A DNA stretch of 64,000 nucleotides from Capnocytophaga sputigena (GCF_900446695.1 NZ_UAVP01000007.1:434001-498000), one strand, 5' to 3'. Numbered from the stretch's first letter, positions 8,286 to 17,538 are shown. Notes: generated by a model not told the origin, from the sequence alone. Translations and numbers: made by a program.

Positions 8286-10688
8286 TTACAATCGCCCTAC
8301 TTCTTCAAGTTCGTTTGTATGGACTTCTTTGGCTTTTCCAAACTGATAAGTGAGGTTTAGTTTGACTTGCCGGCTTTCGCTATTGCCATAAGCATAAAGG
8401 TCTAAGTTAGGCAAATGGCTTTCGCTATCCCAGCGCTGGGTGTGGAAAATATCGGTAAAACTGAGGGTAGCTGTAAGGCGATTGTTTAAGAAAATGCGCT
8501 GTACCCCAAGGTCTATACCGCCTGAAGATTTGGCTATTTCGTTGATGCCCGCTAATCTGCGCGAATTGTAAACCGCTGTGAGCTCTCCTTTGAGTTGCCA
8601 AGGCAAACGAAAGTAATTTTGCATTGTTAGGCTGTACTGCCAACGATTGAGGTGTAACTCACTGCCTTCCAAAACAGTGCCTTTGTTCTCTATATAACTG
8701 AGATTAGGAGTAAGGGTCGTTTGGCAGCCGTTACCCCAATTCAGTTCTTGATAGAGTGAAAAGAGCAAATGGTGCTGACTGCCTATATTTTTAGGAATTG
8801 AAATGATCTTGTTGTTTTGAAAAGGCTCACTGATACTGCTGAAAAAGTCGGTAGAGTAACTGTAAGTCATTGTGAAAGAAGTTTTTTTGTACGAAGCTGA
8901 AAGCGTAGCTTTTTGTATTTTTTCGGGAGCTAAAAACGGATTTCCTTTCCAATACGACAATTCGTCTAAAAGGTATTCAAACGGGTTGAGATTTTGGTAT
9001 TCAGGTCGGTTGATGCGAGTGCTATAGCCTGCAAACAGCTGTAAGTCATCGTTGTATTGGTATTGTAAACTCAGGGTAGGGAAGAAGTTAGTATAGTGTT
9101 TTTTATGCTCTTGCTGGCTGTTTCCACTGCCCTCAATAGGCAATAAAAGTCCGTTAGAAAAAGTAGTCTCGTTGCGCACGCCTACCTCAGCAGACAGGTG
9201 GTCGGTAATAGGGTAGTGATATTGCGCATAAACAGCAAAAATATGCTCTTTGAAGTCGAATGCATTAGAGCGGTTTACATCTATAATGTTATGGGTAGCC
9301 AAGTGTCTGTAAAACTGAAAGCTATTGTCCGAAAACACTTGTGAGTACTTAGCTCCTGCTGTAAGGCTGCCACCCCATAGCGGTAATTCCGAACGAAAAG
9401 AAATAGCGAAGATATGTATTTTGCGGTCGTTTTCGGAAAGATATAACTCGTGAGAAAGCACATTGCCCGCAGGTGAACGATAAGTATTAGGTTGCCAATT
9501 TCCTGAACCACCATCGAAAAAAGCATAATCTATATCTAATTGGTAACGTTCGTTATCGGAAGGTGCAAAAGTGTAATAAGCATTGGCACTGTAGCGGTTA
9601 GCTTTTTGCATAAAGTAATCGTTGTAGCCTGATAATGTTTTTTCCAATACATTGGCAGCATTGAAAAAGCGAGTGGTTGTGCTAGTAGTTCCTTTGCCAA
9701 ATAGGGTGTTGGCAGAGAGTTGCACACCTAAAGTATGCTGTTCATCGGGCAAATAGTCATAACCAATATGTCCTGCAATAGTTTTGCGTTTTTCGGTATC
9801 ATCGGTGGGACTTTCATAACGCAAGCCATTTTGTAGGCGCTCGCTGCCGTAATCCATTGCATAATGCCCTAACTGATGATTGTAACCCAAACGCAAAATA
9901 CCTTTTTTTACGCTGTGTTGCAGTTGGAGTTCCGTATTTTGGCGCAGATTCCACCAATACGACAGCCCATTGTTCAATGAGAAGAAGGTACCTTCCACCG
10001 TTTTTTTATCTAATACGATGTTCACCGCACCTGCTCCCCCTTGAGCCTCGTACTCGGCAGGAGGGTTGAGCAATAATTCCGTTTTTTTGATTTGCGTCAT
10101 TGGAATAGATTTCAGATAACTCGCCAAATCGTCGGGTTGCATATAGGTAGGTTTCCCATTGATGAGCACCAACACATTGCTTTTCCCGCCAATGCTCAGG
10201 TGATTTTTGCTATCTACTACTACATTGGGAGTACTTTTTAGCGCATCGAGAGCCGTTCCAGAGGCGTGTGTTAGACTGTTTTTAGGTGAAAACACAATCT
10301 TGCCCTGTTCCATATATACCACAGCTTTCTTTTGAGGAGCTGTAATGACTACTTCTTCTAAAGCAACTGATGTTTTTAGTTCGATAGCAAGCATTTCAAT
10401 AGACTTGTTCAGCTGAAAAGGTTCGCCTGTATACGACAGATAGTCGTTAGTACCTTCAATATAAATACGCAATTTGCGAGGGGAAGAAGTAAAGCTAAAG
10501 AGACCGTTAGCTTCGGTAATAGGTTCACTTACAATAAAGTTTGTATCGGCATCTAATACTTTGATAGCCACATTGGCAATGCCTTCGAGTGAAGCGTTAT
10601 GCACAAAACCTTTTACGGTGTATTGTGTTTGTGCAGAAAGGGTTGTGAGTGTGCATAGTAGGCACAATAAGAAACTCAATCTTTTCAT
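8286..10688 (-). CDS. Outer-membrane plug/beta-barrel protein (TonB-dependent-receptor-like)
   Basis: An 800-residue outer-membrane protein. A signal peptide (MKRLSFLLCLLCTLTTLSAQ) is followed by a carboxypeptidase-regulatory-like beta sandwich (about 20-100), then a plug-like domain (VVIDSK-type segment, VLVLINGKPTYM, PPAEYEAQGGAGAVNIVL). The long remainder alternates aromatic-rich amphipathic strands and ends in a conserved TYQFG-type barrel segment. This is the OMP_b-brl_3 architecture. Such proteins import ligands or are relics of TonB receptors; the ligand is unknown. ATG at 10688 is chosen because an upstream in-frame start would lie within the leader. Confidence 0.88.
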   Translation of the reverse strand: MKRLSFLLCLLCTLTTLSAQTQYTVKGFVHNASLEGIANVAIKVLDADTNFIVSEPITEANGLFSFTSSPRKLRIYIEGTNDYLSYTGEPFQLNKSIEMLAIELKTSVALEEVVITAPQKKAVVYMEQGKIVFSPKNSLTHASGTALDALKSTPNVVVDSKNHLSIGGKSNVLVLINGKPTYMQPDDLASYLKSIPMTQIKKTELLLNPPAEYEAQGGAGAVNIVLDKKTVEGTFFSLNNGLSYWWNLRQNTELQLQHSVKKGILRLGYNHQLGHYAMDYGSERLQNGLRYESPTDDTEKRKTIAGHIGYDYLPDEQHTLGVQLSANTLFGKGTTSTTTRFFNAANVLEKTLSGYNDYFMQKANRYSANAYYTFAPSDNERYQLDIDYAFFDGGSGNWQPNTYRSPAGNVLSHELYLSENDRKIHIFAISFRSELPLWGGSLTAGAKYSQVFSDNSFQFYRHLATHNIIDVNRSNAFDFKEHIFAVYAQYHYPITDHLSAEVGVRNETTFSNGLLLPIEGSGNSQQEHKKHYTNFFPTLSLQYQYNDDLQLFAGYSTRINRPEYQNLNPFEYLLDELSYWKGNPFLAPEKIQKATLSASYKKTSFTMTYSYSTDFFSSISEPFQNNKIISIPKNIGSQHHLLFSLYQELNWGNGCQTTLTPNLSYIENKGTVLEGSELHLNRWQYSLTMQNYFRLPWQLKGELTAVYNSRRLAGINEIAKSSGGIDLGVQRIFLNNRLTATLSFTDIFHTQRWDSESHLPNLDLYAYGNSESRQVKLNLTYQFGKAKEVHTNELEEVGRL

Positions 10689-10717
10689 TGTACAATAGTT
10701 GTTGGTGAATAATGGTG

Positions 10718-10747
10718 CAAATGTAAAAAAAAAACACACTCTACAAA
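10718..10747 (-). promoter_or_regulatory. Promoter for the outer-membrane protein gene
   Basis: On the minus strand TACATTTG (10725-10718) fits TAnnTTTG, with TTTG (10747-10744) 18 bp upstream. The gene's ATG at 10688 is 30 bases downstream. Confidence 0.55.
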
Positions 10748-10759
10748 ATAAATGTGTTT

Positions 10760-11122
10760 TTATTGTGATTCAATGGTTTTTATAATATGCGCTAATAGTT
10801 GCAAAAATACTTTTCTATCGAAATTATTGTTTAGAATAGTGCTGCCTACAGCGTTGTACCACCATTGTTCCTCAATAGCTGTTTGCATTGCTTTGAGTTG
10901 TGTTACAATAGTTTCGGCAGAGAGTCCTACAAGTGCCTTGTGGATATCCTCAGGCATAAACGAAAACGCTTGAATACCACAACACTCCCTAACACATTCT
11001 ACCTCTAACTTATCAAAAAATGTATTTAGCGGTGCAATATAAGGGTCGAGATCTAACAGCTTCCCATTGTAATCTACTGGGAGTTCTTCGATAAAAAGGT
11101 TATTGCCGATGAGGATGGGCAT
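10760..11122 (-). CDS. Hypothetical protein, possibly DUF6331
   Basis: A 120-residue cytoplasmic protein with no signal peptide. VECVRECCGIQAFSF contains a distinctive Cys-Cys-Gly-Ile motif that I associate, tentatively, with DUF6331. The rest is helical with several Trp and acidic residues. It lies between the outer-membrane protein gene and the AT-rich cassette, 37 bases after the nuclease-like gene; its own base composition is closer to the housekeeping genes. Function unknown. Confidence 0.65.
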   Translation of the reverse strand: MPILIGNNLFIEELPVDYNGKLLDLDPYIAPLNTFFDKLEVECVRECCGIQAFSFMPEDIHKALVGLSAETIVTQLKAMQTAIEEQWWYNAVGSTILNNNFDRKVFLQLLAHIIKTIESQ

Positions 11123-11159
11123 AGGGGGAGATTAATGTTTTTATAGAATGATTGAATCA

Positions 11160-12038
11160 CTATATATCATATTTTTCTCTTAGCTCTAATTTTTTAATTC
11201 GGGATAAAATAGCTCCCCTATTTCTTCCAAAGATGTCACACAATTCTTTTACCGTTGTCTTTTCACAATAGAGTAACTCTAACTTATCATCATCTTCTTT
11301 TGCCCATTTAGCATAAGCATTAGGATGAGCTTCCCTTATTTTTTCAACAGAATAGGACTTTTTATCGTATTTGTCAAAATTTTTTATGTAATCAAAACTT
11401 TGAACAGTGAGGCTAAGAGGAATTAGATAGCTTTCACCTGTATTTATCTCTTTATTTTCTTCTTTTTTTAATAAACCTATGTTTCTATAGATCTCATTTA
11501 TAGAAATAAAATAAGGGTTATCTTCTTTCAAAATGTTATTTTCTCTTTTATAAATTGCGATTATAACAGGAGAATTTATTATTTTTTGCATATTGAAATG
11601 CTTTTCAAATTCGTTACAATTAAAATAGAAAACATCTTGATTATTTTTTTTATAAAAAGTTTTGCATTTTACTTCTATCTCAATATTACCATAATTTCTA
11701 ACTAGAAAATCCCCTCTTTTAATTGCTTCAAATGGTGTTTTAGAAATTATATATTGCTCAAAACTTTTTTGATCCTGGGATATTTGTTCTAAAATAAGTC
11801 CATTTTCTTTACCTTGATTTTTAAAAAGTTCTTGAGCTCTTAAGCCTGCAATAAACCAAGATTGAGAATAATTTTTAAATTTTGATTCTTTTAGTTTTAT
11901 GGGAATATTTGTAGGATCTCCTTGATAGATAATAGAATTTTCAGTGATTATTATTTCCGAAGAAAGTAATTCAGCCTCATCTTCAAAGAAGTGATGAAAA
12001 AAGCCTTTTTCTGTAATATTGATGATATGATATCCCAT
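11160..12038 (-). CDS. Nuclease-like protein with C-terminal HTH
   Basis: A 292-residue protein. The central part holds RGDFLVRN ending at a strand, then EIEVKCK: Asp110 followed by Glu122-Val-Lys124 has the spacing of a PD-(D/E)xK nuclease core. The next helix and strand (FYFNCNEF..., PVIIAIYKRE) also suit that fold. The C-terminus (residues 244-286), starting KWAKEDDDKLELLY and continuing to GRNRGAILSRIKKL, is a SANT/Myb-like or HTH segment often found at the end of DNA-processing proteins. The N-terminal 90 residues are unassigned. It is AT-rich and is the last gene of the cassette, 158 bases after the membrane protein gene. Nuclease activity is inference. Confidence 0.65.
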   Translation of the reverse strand: MGYHIINITEKGFFHHFFEDEAELLSSEIIITENSIIYQGDPTNIPIKLKESKFKNYSQSWFIAGLRAQELFKNQGKENGLILEQISQDQKSFEQYIISKTPFEAIKRGDFLVRNYGNIEIEVKCKTFYKKNNQDVFYFNCNEFEKHFNMQKIINSPVIIAIYKRENNILKEDNPYFISINEIYRNIGLLKKEENKEINTGESYLIPLSLTVQSFDYIKNFDKYDKKSYSVEKIREAHPNAYAKWAKEDDDKLELLYCEKTTVKELCDIFGRNRGAILSRIKKLELREKYDI

Positions 12039-12196
12039 AGTTAAATTAGTTTTATTGGTAGCTACTGTTTTATTTAACAGATTCTTACACTCTATTATGT
12101 TGTATTTTATAGGTATAAAATGTAAGTTTTTAGTATTTATTAATTCTCTTATATTTTCCAGATTGATTTTCCTTCAAAAATGATATTTATAAGTAA
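12039..12196. other. AT-rich spacer within the cassette
   Basis: This 158-base spacer separates the nuclease-like gene from the three tightly packed genes upstream. I see no good TAnnTTTG promoter on the minus strand and no hairpin terminator, so it does not clearly show whether the fourth gene is a separate transcript. Confidence 0.4.
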
Positions 12197-12694
12197 TTAA
12201 CCTTTATTTATTTCAATAATTAATCTATTAAATAAACTATTATTTTTTTGTTGAAATTCAATAATTTTTGTTTTTGAGTTATCAGAAAAAATAATATTTT
12301 GTTCCAAATTAAAACTACTAATAAAATCTTCATTTTCTGTAATAAGTTCCCTTAATTCATTTTGATAAGGGTTTAGTATATTTTCATCTATTTTATAGAT
12401 TTCATTTATAGTTCTCATTATATCTATCACCTTTATATTCATCAATTTAAACCACGGTATTACCGATTTTACTCTAGTATTGTTTGAATATAAGTTATTT
12501 AAAAAAATCTTATATTCAGATCTTATATCTTTAATTTCAGTAATAAAATGGTCTTTTAAAACTCTTTTATTTGTTAGACGGTTTTGAATAGTTATAACAA
12601 GCCAAATAGATAGAGATGAATTTATAATTATTCCTATAATACTAATCCAATCAGATATAGAAACTCTCTCTAAAAAATCTGTGGTTGTTTCCAT
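12197..12694 (-). CDS. Single-pass membrane protein of the GHKL/STAS cassette
   Basis: A 165-residue protein with one strong membrane segment near the N-terminus (ISDWISIIGIIINSSLSIWL, residues about 13-32) followed by a long charged, mostly helical cytoplasmic or periplasmic domain. No known family recognised. Its first 25 bases overlap the 3' end of the STAS-like gene, which implies translational coupling and a shared function. By position it might be the membrane effector or sensor of the cassette; this is inference. Confidence 0.7.
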   Translation of the reverse strand: METTTDFLERVSISDWISIIGIIINSSLSIWLVITIQNRLTNKRVLKDHFITEIKDIRSEYKIFLNNLYSNNTRVKSVIPWFKLMNIKVIDIMRTINEIYKIDENILNPYQNELRELITENEDFISSFNLEQNIIFSDNSKTKIIEFQQKNNSLFNRLIIEINKG

Positions 12695-13095
12695 ACTTTT
12701 GATTGAATTGTATTATTAACTAAACGGAACCATTTTTCGTGCAATTTTGTTACAACAGGTTCTTCATTTTTAATTCTTCTTTGCTCCCATTGTTGATAAG
12801 TTTGTTCTTCTATCATATTTTTCCAATGAGGCTCTTCATTGGAGATAATTTCAATATTTTTCTTTATTATATCTAATGAAAAATCAAATACTAAATTACC
12901 AAAAGCTTCATCTAAGAAAGATGAGGCATATCCTGCTGTTCCGTCAATATTTATAATGAGTTTTTCATTTTTCTCATATGCTTCTTTAAAAGAATTATTT
13001 AAAACAGAATGATAAAATTCTTCTCCTGATTTTTCACTAATTGAGCAGTGACGAAGTCCTGGATATTCTGAAAAATCTTTAATACTAATATTCAT
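12670..13095 (-). CDS. STAS-like protein (DUF4325 family)
   Basis: A 141-residue protein whose centre reads LIINIDGTAGYASSFLDEAF (residues 46-65), the hallmark of DUF4325, a STAS-like fold. In classical anti-anti-sigma STAS proteins a Ser at the start of the following helix is phosphorylated by a GHKL kinase; Ser58 or Ser59 occupies a similar place here. The C-terminal 50 residues are charged and end in WRKQ-like aromatic residues. It follows the GHKL gene by 9 bases and overlaps the membrane protein gene. A partner-switch role with the GHKL protein is inferred from family and context. Confidence 0.85.
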   Translation of the reverse strand: MNISIKDFSEYPGLRHCSISEKSGEEFYHSVLNNSFKEAYEKNEKLIINIDGTAGYASSFLDEAFGNLVFDFSLDIIKKNIEIISNEEPHWKNMIEEQTYQQWEQRRIKNEEPVVTKLHEKWFRLVNNTIQSKVWKQPQIF

Positions 13096-13104
13096 CTTTT
13101 TACT

Positions 13105-14151
13105 TTATTTATTTTTTATACAATCTTTATTTATTTCCCATTGATAAAAAGTTCCTTTAAATCTTGGAGAACCTTTTACAAAAGTTTTTGAGTTATTTTT
13201 ATTATCAAAATGTAAAATAACATTATTAGTCAAAACTTTTAAATTTAATATCTTTCCTTCTTCAAATTGAGTTTTTATAGATGGTAATCCTTTATTTCTA
13301 TTACTCTCTCCAGAAGAAGAGTCATATTTTTTATCAAATGCTCTTTCTAAAATTTCATTCTCAGACCTTAGAAATAGTTTATCAGCAATTTTCTTACCAA
13401 ACTTTCTATGTAAAGTATTTAAAATTCCTTTTCCTACATCTGTTACTGTAAATATAGTTTTGTTATTTTCATATTTAATTCCTAAAAGCCATTGTTTTTC
13501 ATTAGTACCACTCCATTCTATAGAATTTCCACATATTTCTAATATAATTGATTTTATATATAATAGATTACCTTCTTGTCCTGTTAAATGTTTTACAATA
13601 TTCTTCATAAGAGTTGTTATTTTTCTACTATTCTCTTCTGATAAAACATTTTTACCTTTTTCAAAAAATATTAAGTCAGATTCTTTAGATTTAGGAAAAG
13701 GTTTATTATATTGATCATACATGTGATTAAGAAATCCAGATTCTACTAAGAATTTTCTACAAGGATAATTATCAGGGAAGTCTCCTTGTAATATAATATT
13801 TTTACTTTTTAAATCATCACTTATTGCTGTTAAAATACTAATAGCTCCATAATCTATGGATTCCACTTGCTTTAATGAAAATCTAATTAAATTAATTTTA
13901 TCACTTCTTAAAACAGATTCATCACTTCTTATTTTCCTGAAAAAAAGCAAACATTCTTCTGTATTTTCTATTATTCTAAAATCTTTCGGAGCTATTATAG
14001 AAATTATTTTTTCTATGTTTTCCTTTTGATTTAGTTTTTTAAACTTTTTAAAAAATAACTTTTTTCTTTTTTTCTTTCTTCTTTTTAAACTCTTTCTAGC
14101 TCTCTTAATAAGTATTTTTTTATATTTTAATGTAGTAGATATTTTTTTCAT
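13105..14151 (-). CDS. GHKL (histidine-kinase-like) ATPase protein with basic N-terminus
   Basis: A 348-residue protein. Residues 2-43 are about half Lys or Arg. Residues about 86-140 resemble a STAS-like strand-helix unit (INLIRFSLKQVESIDYGAIS). The C-terminal half has GHKL ATP-binding motifs: N box Glu205...Asn209 (EICGNS), G1 box DVGKGI (238-243) and a G2-like NKGLPS (287-292). There is no transmembrane segment or dimerisation/phosphoacceptor His domain, so it is not a classical sensor kinase. Its ATG lies 15 bases after the lepA stop, so it may be read from the lepA promoter. Probably the ATP-driven switch of the cassette. Confidence 0.8.
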   Translation of the reverse strand: MKKISTTLKYKKILIKRARKSLKRRKKKRKKLFFKKFKKLNQKENIEKIISIIAPKDFRIIENTEECLLFFRKIRSDESVLRSDKINLIRFSLKQVESIDYGAISILTAISDDLKSKNIILQGDFPDNYPCRKFLVESGFLNHMYDQYNKPFPKSKESDLIFFEKGKNVLSEENSRKITTLMKNIVKHLTGQEGNLLYIKSIILEICGNSIEWSGTNEKQWLLGIKYENNKTIFTVTDVGKGILNTLHRKFGKKIADKLFLRSENEILERAFDKKYDSSSGESNRNKGLPSIKTQFEEGKILNLKVLTNNVILHFDNKNNSKTFVKGSPRFKGTFYQWEINKDCIKNK

Positions 14152-14166
14152 TTTTATATATTTTCA

Positions 14167-15963
14167 CTAGTCATTCAGTTTCAACACCGCCATAAATGCA
14201 CTCTGTGGGATTTCGACGTTCCCCACTTGGCGCATACGTTTTTTACCGGCTTTTTGCTTCTCTAAGAGCTTGCGCTTACGCGAGATATCCCCTCCGTAAC
14301 ATTTAGCGGTAACGTCCTTACGCAAGGCTTTAATAGTCTCGCGAGAGATGATTTTAGCCCCAATGGCTGCCTGTATCGGGATATCGAACTGCTGACGCGG
14401 TATCAGTTCGCGGAGTTTCTCGCACATCTTCTTACCTATATTATAAGCATTATCGGCGTGGATAAGGGCAGAGAGCGCATCTACCGATTGTGAGTTGATA
14501 AGAATATCCACCTTTACGAGGTTAGAAGCACGCATCCCAATAGGCGAATAGTCGAATGAAGCATAGCCCTTGCTCACCGTTTTTAGTCGGTCGTAGAAGT
14601 CGAATACGATTTCAGCAAGTGGCATATCAAAGTTCAGCTCCACACGCTCAGGGGTGAGGTAGTGCTGATTGGTGATAACACCGCGTTTTTCAATACAGAG
14701 CGACATCACCTGACCTATAAAATCCGATTTGGTGATGATGCTCGCCTTGATATACGGCTCTTCCACGCGGTCTAATTTAGAAGGGTCAGGGAGGTCAGAA
14801 GGGTTATTTACAATAATCGCTTTTTCGGGTTCTTTTTTGGTAAAAGCGTGGTAACTTACGTTGGGCACGGTGGTAATCACGGTCATACCAAACTCGCGTT
14901 CCAAGCGTTCTTGTACGATTTCTAAGTGCAACATTCCTAAGAAGCCACAGCGGAAACCAAAGCCCAAAGCAGCAGAGCTTTCAGGAGTAAACACTAAGGA
15001 AGCATCGTTTAGTTGAAGTTTTTCCATTGAGGCACGCAACTCTTCGTAATCTTCGGTGTCTACCGGATAAATTCCTGCAAATACCATTGGTTTTACGTTC
15101 TCAAAGCCGTCAATAGCTTCTTTGCAACCGTCTACTGCCGAGGTAATCGTGTCACCCACTTTCACCTCACGCGCATCTTTGATACCGGTGATAAGGTACC
15201 CCACATCACCAGTGCTAATTACCTGCTTGGGTACTTGGTTGAGTTTGAGGGTTCCCACCTCGTCGGCATCATAGATTTTGCCGTTGGACATAAATTTGAT
15301 TTTCTGTCCCTTGCGTATTTCACCATTCATTACACGGAAGTAGGTTTCCACTCCGCGGAATGAGTTGTACACCGAGTCGAATATCAACGCTTGTAGTGGG
15401 GCTTTAGGGTCGCCAGTAGGGGCAGGAATACGCTCGATAATCGCCTCCAAAATTGCCTCTACGCCCAAGCCTGTTTTACCACTGGCAGGGATAATGTCAT
15501 CGGGCGAGCAACCGAGAAGATCTACAATATCATCTTTCACCTCCTCGGGGTTAGCACTCGGTAGGTCTATTTTGTTGAGTACGGGAATGATTTCAAGGTC
15601 GTTTTCGAGAGCCAAGTAGAGGTTAGAAATCGTTTGTGCCTGAATGCTTTGCGCAGCATCTACGATGAGAAGAGCCCCCTCGCAAGCAGCGATGGAACGG
15701 GATACCTCATAAGAGAAATCCACGTGACCTGGGGTATCAATAAGGTTGAGAATATATTTTTCGCCTTTGTACACATATTCCATTTGGATAGCGTGGCTTT
15801 TGATAGTAATACCGCGCTCGCGCTCCAAGTCCATATTGTCTAAAAGTTGGTCTTGTTTTTCGCGTTCAGTAACGGTTTGGGTAAAGTCGAGTAAACGGTC
15901 GGCTAAAGTACTCTTGCCGTGGTCGATATGTGCAATAATGCAGAAATTACGTATGTTTTTCAT
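14167..15963 (-). CDS. lepA: Elongation factor 4 (LepA)
   Basis: Ribosome-bound translational GTPase that can back-translocate the ribosome and is linked to initiation and assembly fidelity. [10 protein letters not shown] (residues 11-20) is the P-loop, followed by RGITIKSHA (switch I) and DTPGHVDF (switch II), with NKIDLPSA as the base-specificity motif. The C-terminal LepA-specific region is intact ([19 protein letters not shown]) and ends at the expected place. At 598 residues it is full length. A strong divergent promoter sits between it and metK. Confidence 0.98.
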   Translation of the reverse strand: MKNIRNFCIIAHIDHGKSTLADRLLDFTQTVTEREKQDQLLDNMDLERERGITIKSHAIQMEYVYKGEKYILNLIDTPGHVDFSYEVSRSIAACEGALLIVDAAQSIQAQTISNLYLALENDLEIIPVLNKIDLPSANPEEVKDDIVDLLGCSPDDIIPASGKTGLGVEAILEAIIERIPAPTGDPKAPLQALIFDSVYNSFRGVETYFRVMNGEIRKGQKIKFMSNGKIYDADEVGTLKLNQVPKQVISTGDVGYLITGIKDAREVKVGDTITSAVDGCKEAIDGFENVKPMVFAGIYPVDTEDYEELRASMEKLQLNDASLVFTPESSAALGFGFRCGFLGMLHLEIVQERLEREFGMTVITTVPNVSYHAFTKKEPEKAIIVNNPSDLPDPSKLDRVEEPYIKASIITKSDFIGQVMSLCIEKRGVITNQHYLTPERVELNFDMPLAEIVFDFYDRLKTVSKGYASFDYSPIGMRASNLVKVDILINSQSVDALSALIHADNAYNIGKKMCEKLRELIPRQQFDIPIQAAIGAKIISRETIKALRKDVTAKCYGGDISRKRKLLEKQKAGKKRMRQVGNVEIPQSAFMAVLKLND

Positions 15964-16043
15964 TATAATAAATTAGTCGTTAGCTATTTAGTTGATTGTT
16001 GTTAGTACAAGGTAAATCCCACAACTATCAGTAATTAAGGGCG

Positions 16044-16075
16044 CAAAGGTAGTAAATAATTAGTGAACTAGCAAA
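16044..16075 (-). promoter_or_regulatory. Promoter for lepA
   Basis: On the minus strand TACCTTTG (16051-16044) fits TAnnTTTG, with TTTG (16075-16072) 20 bp upstream. The lepA start is about 80 bases downstream. It may also drive the GHKL/STAS cassette through readthrough. Confidence 0.65.
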
Positions 16076-16138
16076 TTTAGAAGAAGATAGGATTTCAGAG
16101 AAGTCTGAGCTTTGGTAACTAAAAATTGTTCGTTGTTA

Positions 16139-16169
16139 TTTGTCTATTGTTTTTTATTTTGTAATTTTG
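16139..16169 (+). promoter_or_regulatory. Promoter for metK
   Basis: TTTG (16139-16142), a 19-bp spacer and TAATTTTG (16162-16169) match the Bacteroidetes sigma-A promoter fully. The expected start of transcription, around 16175-16178, falls just before the riboswitch-like fold, which supports both calls. Confidence 0.7.
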
Positions 16170-16182
16170 CCGCCAATTAATA

Positions 16183-16250
16183 ACAAAGAGGACAAATTTG
16201 TACTGATTGCAACCTCTTGGGGGCACTCCCCAAAAAATGCTAAAACAGTT
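16183..16250 (+). promoter_or_regulatory. SAM-II-type riboswitch candidate upstream of metK
   Basis: The leader folds with the SAM-II layout. P1 is AAGAGG (16186-16191) paired with CCTCTT (16213-16218). Its loop ends in TTGCAA (16207-16212), the conserved L1 end of SAM-II. ACTG in the loop (16202-16205) pairs with CAGT (16246-16249) just after the conserved GCTAAA (16239-16244), which would make the pseudoknot. An extra G/C hairpin (GGGG, loop, CCCC at 16219-16231) is inserted between P1 and the 3' strand. The class is known to bind S-adenosylmethionine, the product of MetK, so feedback control of this gene makes sense. Identification rests on motif and pairing by eye. Confidence 0.65.
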
Positions 16251-16260
16251 CTTCTTTACA

Positions 16261-16284
16261 ATGGCGTCCCCTGCTAAATCATAA
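16261..16284 (+). other. Possible 7-residue leader ORF between riboswitch and metK
   Basis: ATG at 16261 opens a frame of seven codons (MASPAKS) that stops at 16284, six bases before the metK ATG. It may be chance, or an upstream start that couples riboswitch state to metK translation. No ribosome-binding site distinguishes it. Confidence 0.2.
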
Positions 16285-16290
16285 TTATCA

Positions 16291-17538
16291 ATGGGATATT
16301 TATTTACCTCTGAGTCCGTTTCAGAAGGACATCCAGACAAAATCGCTGACCAAATTAGCGATGCACTTATTGACAACTTCCTCGCTTTCGACCCCCACTC
16401 TAAAGTGGCTTGCGAGACATTAGTAACTACCGGTCAGGTTATATTGGCTGGCGAAGTAAAATCAAACACTTACATCGATGTACAACAAATCGCGCGCAAC
16501 GTGATTGAGAAAATTGGCTATACCAAAAGCGACTATATGTTTGAAGCCAAATCGTGTGGGGTACTTTCGGCTATTCACGAACAATCACCCGATATCAATC
16601 AAGGAGTAGATCGTGGAAAACCTGAAGAACAAGGTGCTGGCGACCAAGGAATGATGTTTGGTTATGCAGTAAACGAAACCGAAAATTATATGCCACTCGC
16701 TTTAGACCTTTCACACGCTTTGTTGAGAGAATTGGCTGCATTGCGCCGTGAAAACAAGGAGATTACCTATTTGCGCCCCGATGCTAAAAGTCAGGTAACT
16801 CTTGAGTATAGCGATGACAACAAGCCGGTGCGTGTGAACACTATTGTGATTTCAACCCAGCACGACGACTTTAATACCGAAAAGAAAATGCTCCAAAAAA
16901 TTAAAGAGGATATCGTGAAAATTCTCATTCCGCGTGTGATTAAAAAGTATCCTCAATACGCACCTTTCTTTGACGATAAAATTATTTATCACATCAACCC
17001 TACAGGTATTTTTGTGATTGGAGGTCCTCACGGCGATACAGGGCTTACTGGTCGCAAAATTATTGTAGATACTTACGGTGGTAAAGGAGCACACGGTGGG
17101 GGAGCATTCTCTGGTAAAGACCCGAGTAAGGTAGACCGCAGTGCGGCGTATGCTATGCGTCACATCGCCAAAAACTTAGTAGCAGCAGGCGTTGCCGATG
17201 AAATATTGGTACAAGTGAGTTATGCCATAGGGGTAGCTGAGCCTACAGGTGTGTATGTAAATACTTATGGTACTGCCAAAGTGAACCTCACTGATGGTGA
17301 AATAGCTAAAAAAATACAAGAAATCTTCCCATTGCGTCCGTATGATATAGAACAACGCCTAAAATTGCGCAATCCTATCTACAGCGAGACAGCTTCTTAC
17401 GGACATATGGGGCGTACTCCTGAGGTTGTAACCAAAGTATTCTCATCGCCTTATCACAAGACGAAAACGATAGAAGTAGAGCTCTTTACTTGGGAAAAAT
17501 TAGATTTCGTTGAAAAAGTAAAAGCAGCATTTTTTTAA
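16291..17538 (+). CDS. metK: S-adenosylmethionine synthetase
   Basis: Makes S-adenosylmethionine from methionine and ATP in the cytoplasm. GHPDK (residues 13-17) near the N-terminus, [12 protein letters not shown] in the middle and the Gly-rich [19 protein letters not shown] are the three signature motifs, all intact. At 415 residues it is full length and in the usual range. It stands alone, with its own promoter, a SAM-II-like leader and a hairpin terminator downstream, so it appears to be a monocistronic, feedback-controlled gene. Confidence 0.98.
   Translation: MGYLFTSESVSEGHPDKIADQISDALIDNFLAFDPHSKVACETLVTTGQVILAGEVKSNTYIDVQQIARNVIEKIGYTKSDYMFEAKSCGVLSAIHEQSPDINQGVDRGKPEEQGAGDQGMMFGYAVNETENYMPLALDLSHALLRELAALRRENKEITYLRPDAKSQVTLEYSDDNKPVRVNTIVISTQHDDFNTEKKMLQKIKEDIVKILIPRVIKKYPQYAPFFDDKIIYHINPTGIFVIGGPHGDTGLTGRKIIVDTYGGKGAHGGGAFSGKDPSKVDRSAAYAMRHIAKNLVAAGVADEILVQVSYAIGVAEPTGVYVNTYGTAKVNLTDGEIAKKIQEIFPLRPYDIEQRLKLRNPIYSETASYGHMGRTPEVVTKVFSSPYHKTKTIEVELFTWEKLDFVEKVKAAFF

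Noticed and set aside
13105-14151. Classical sensor histidine kinase
   Set aside because: There is a GHKL ATP-binding part, but no membrane segment, no H-box dimerisation helix and no response regulator nearby.
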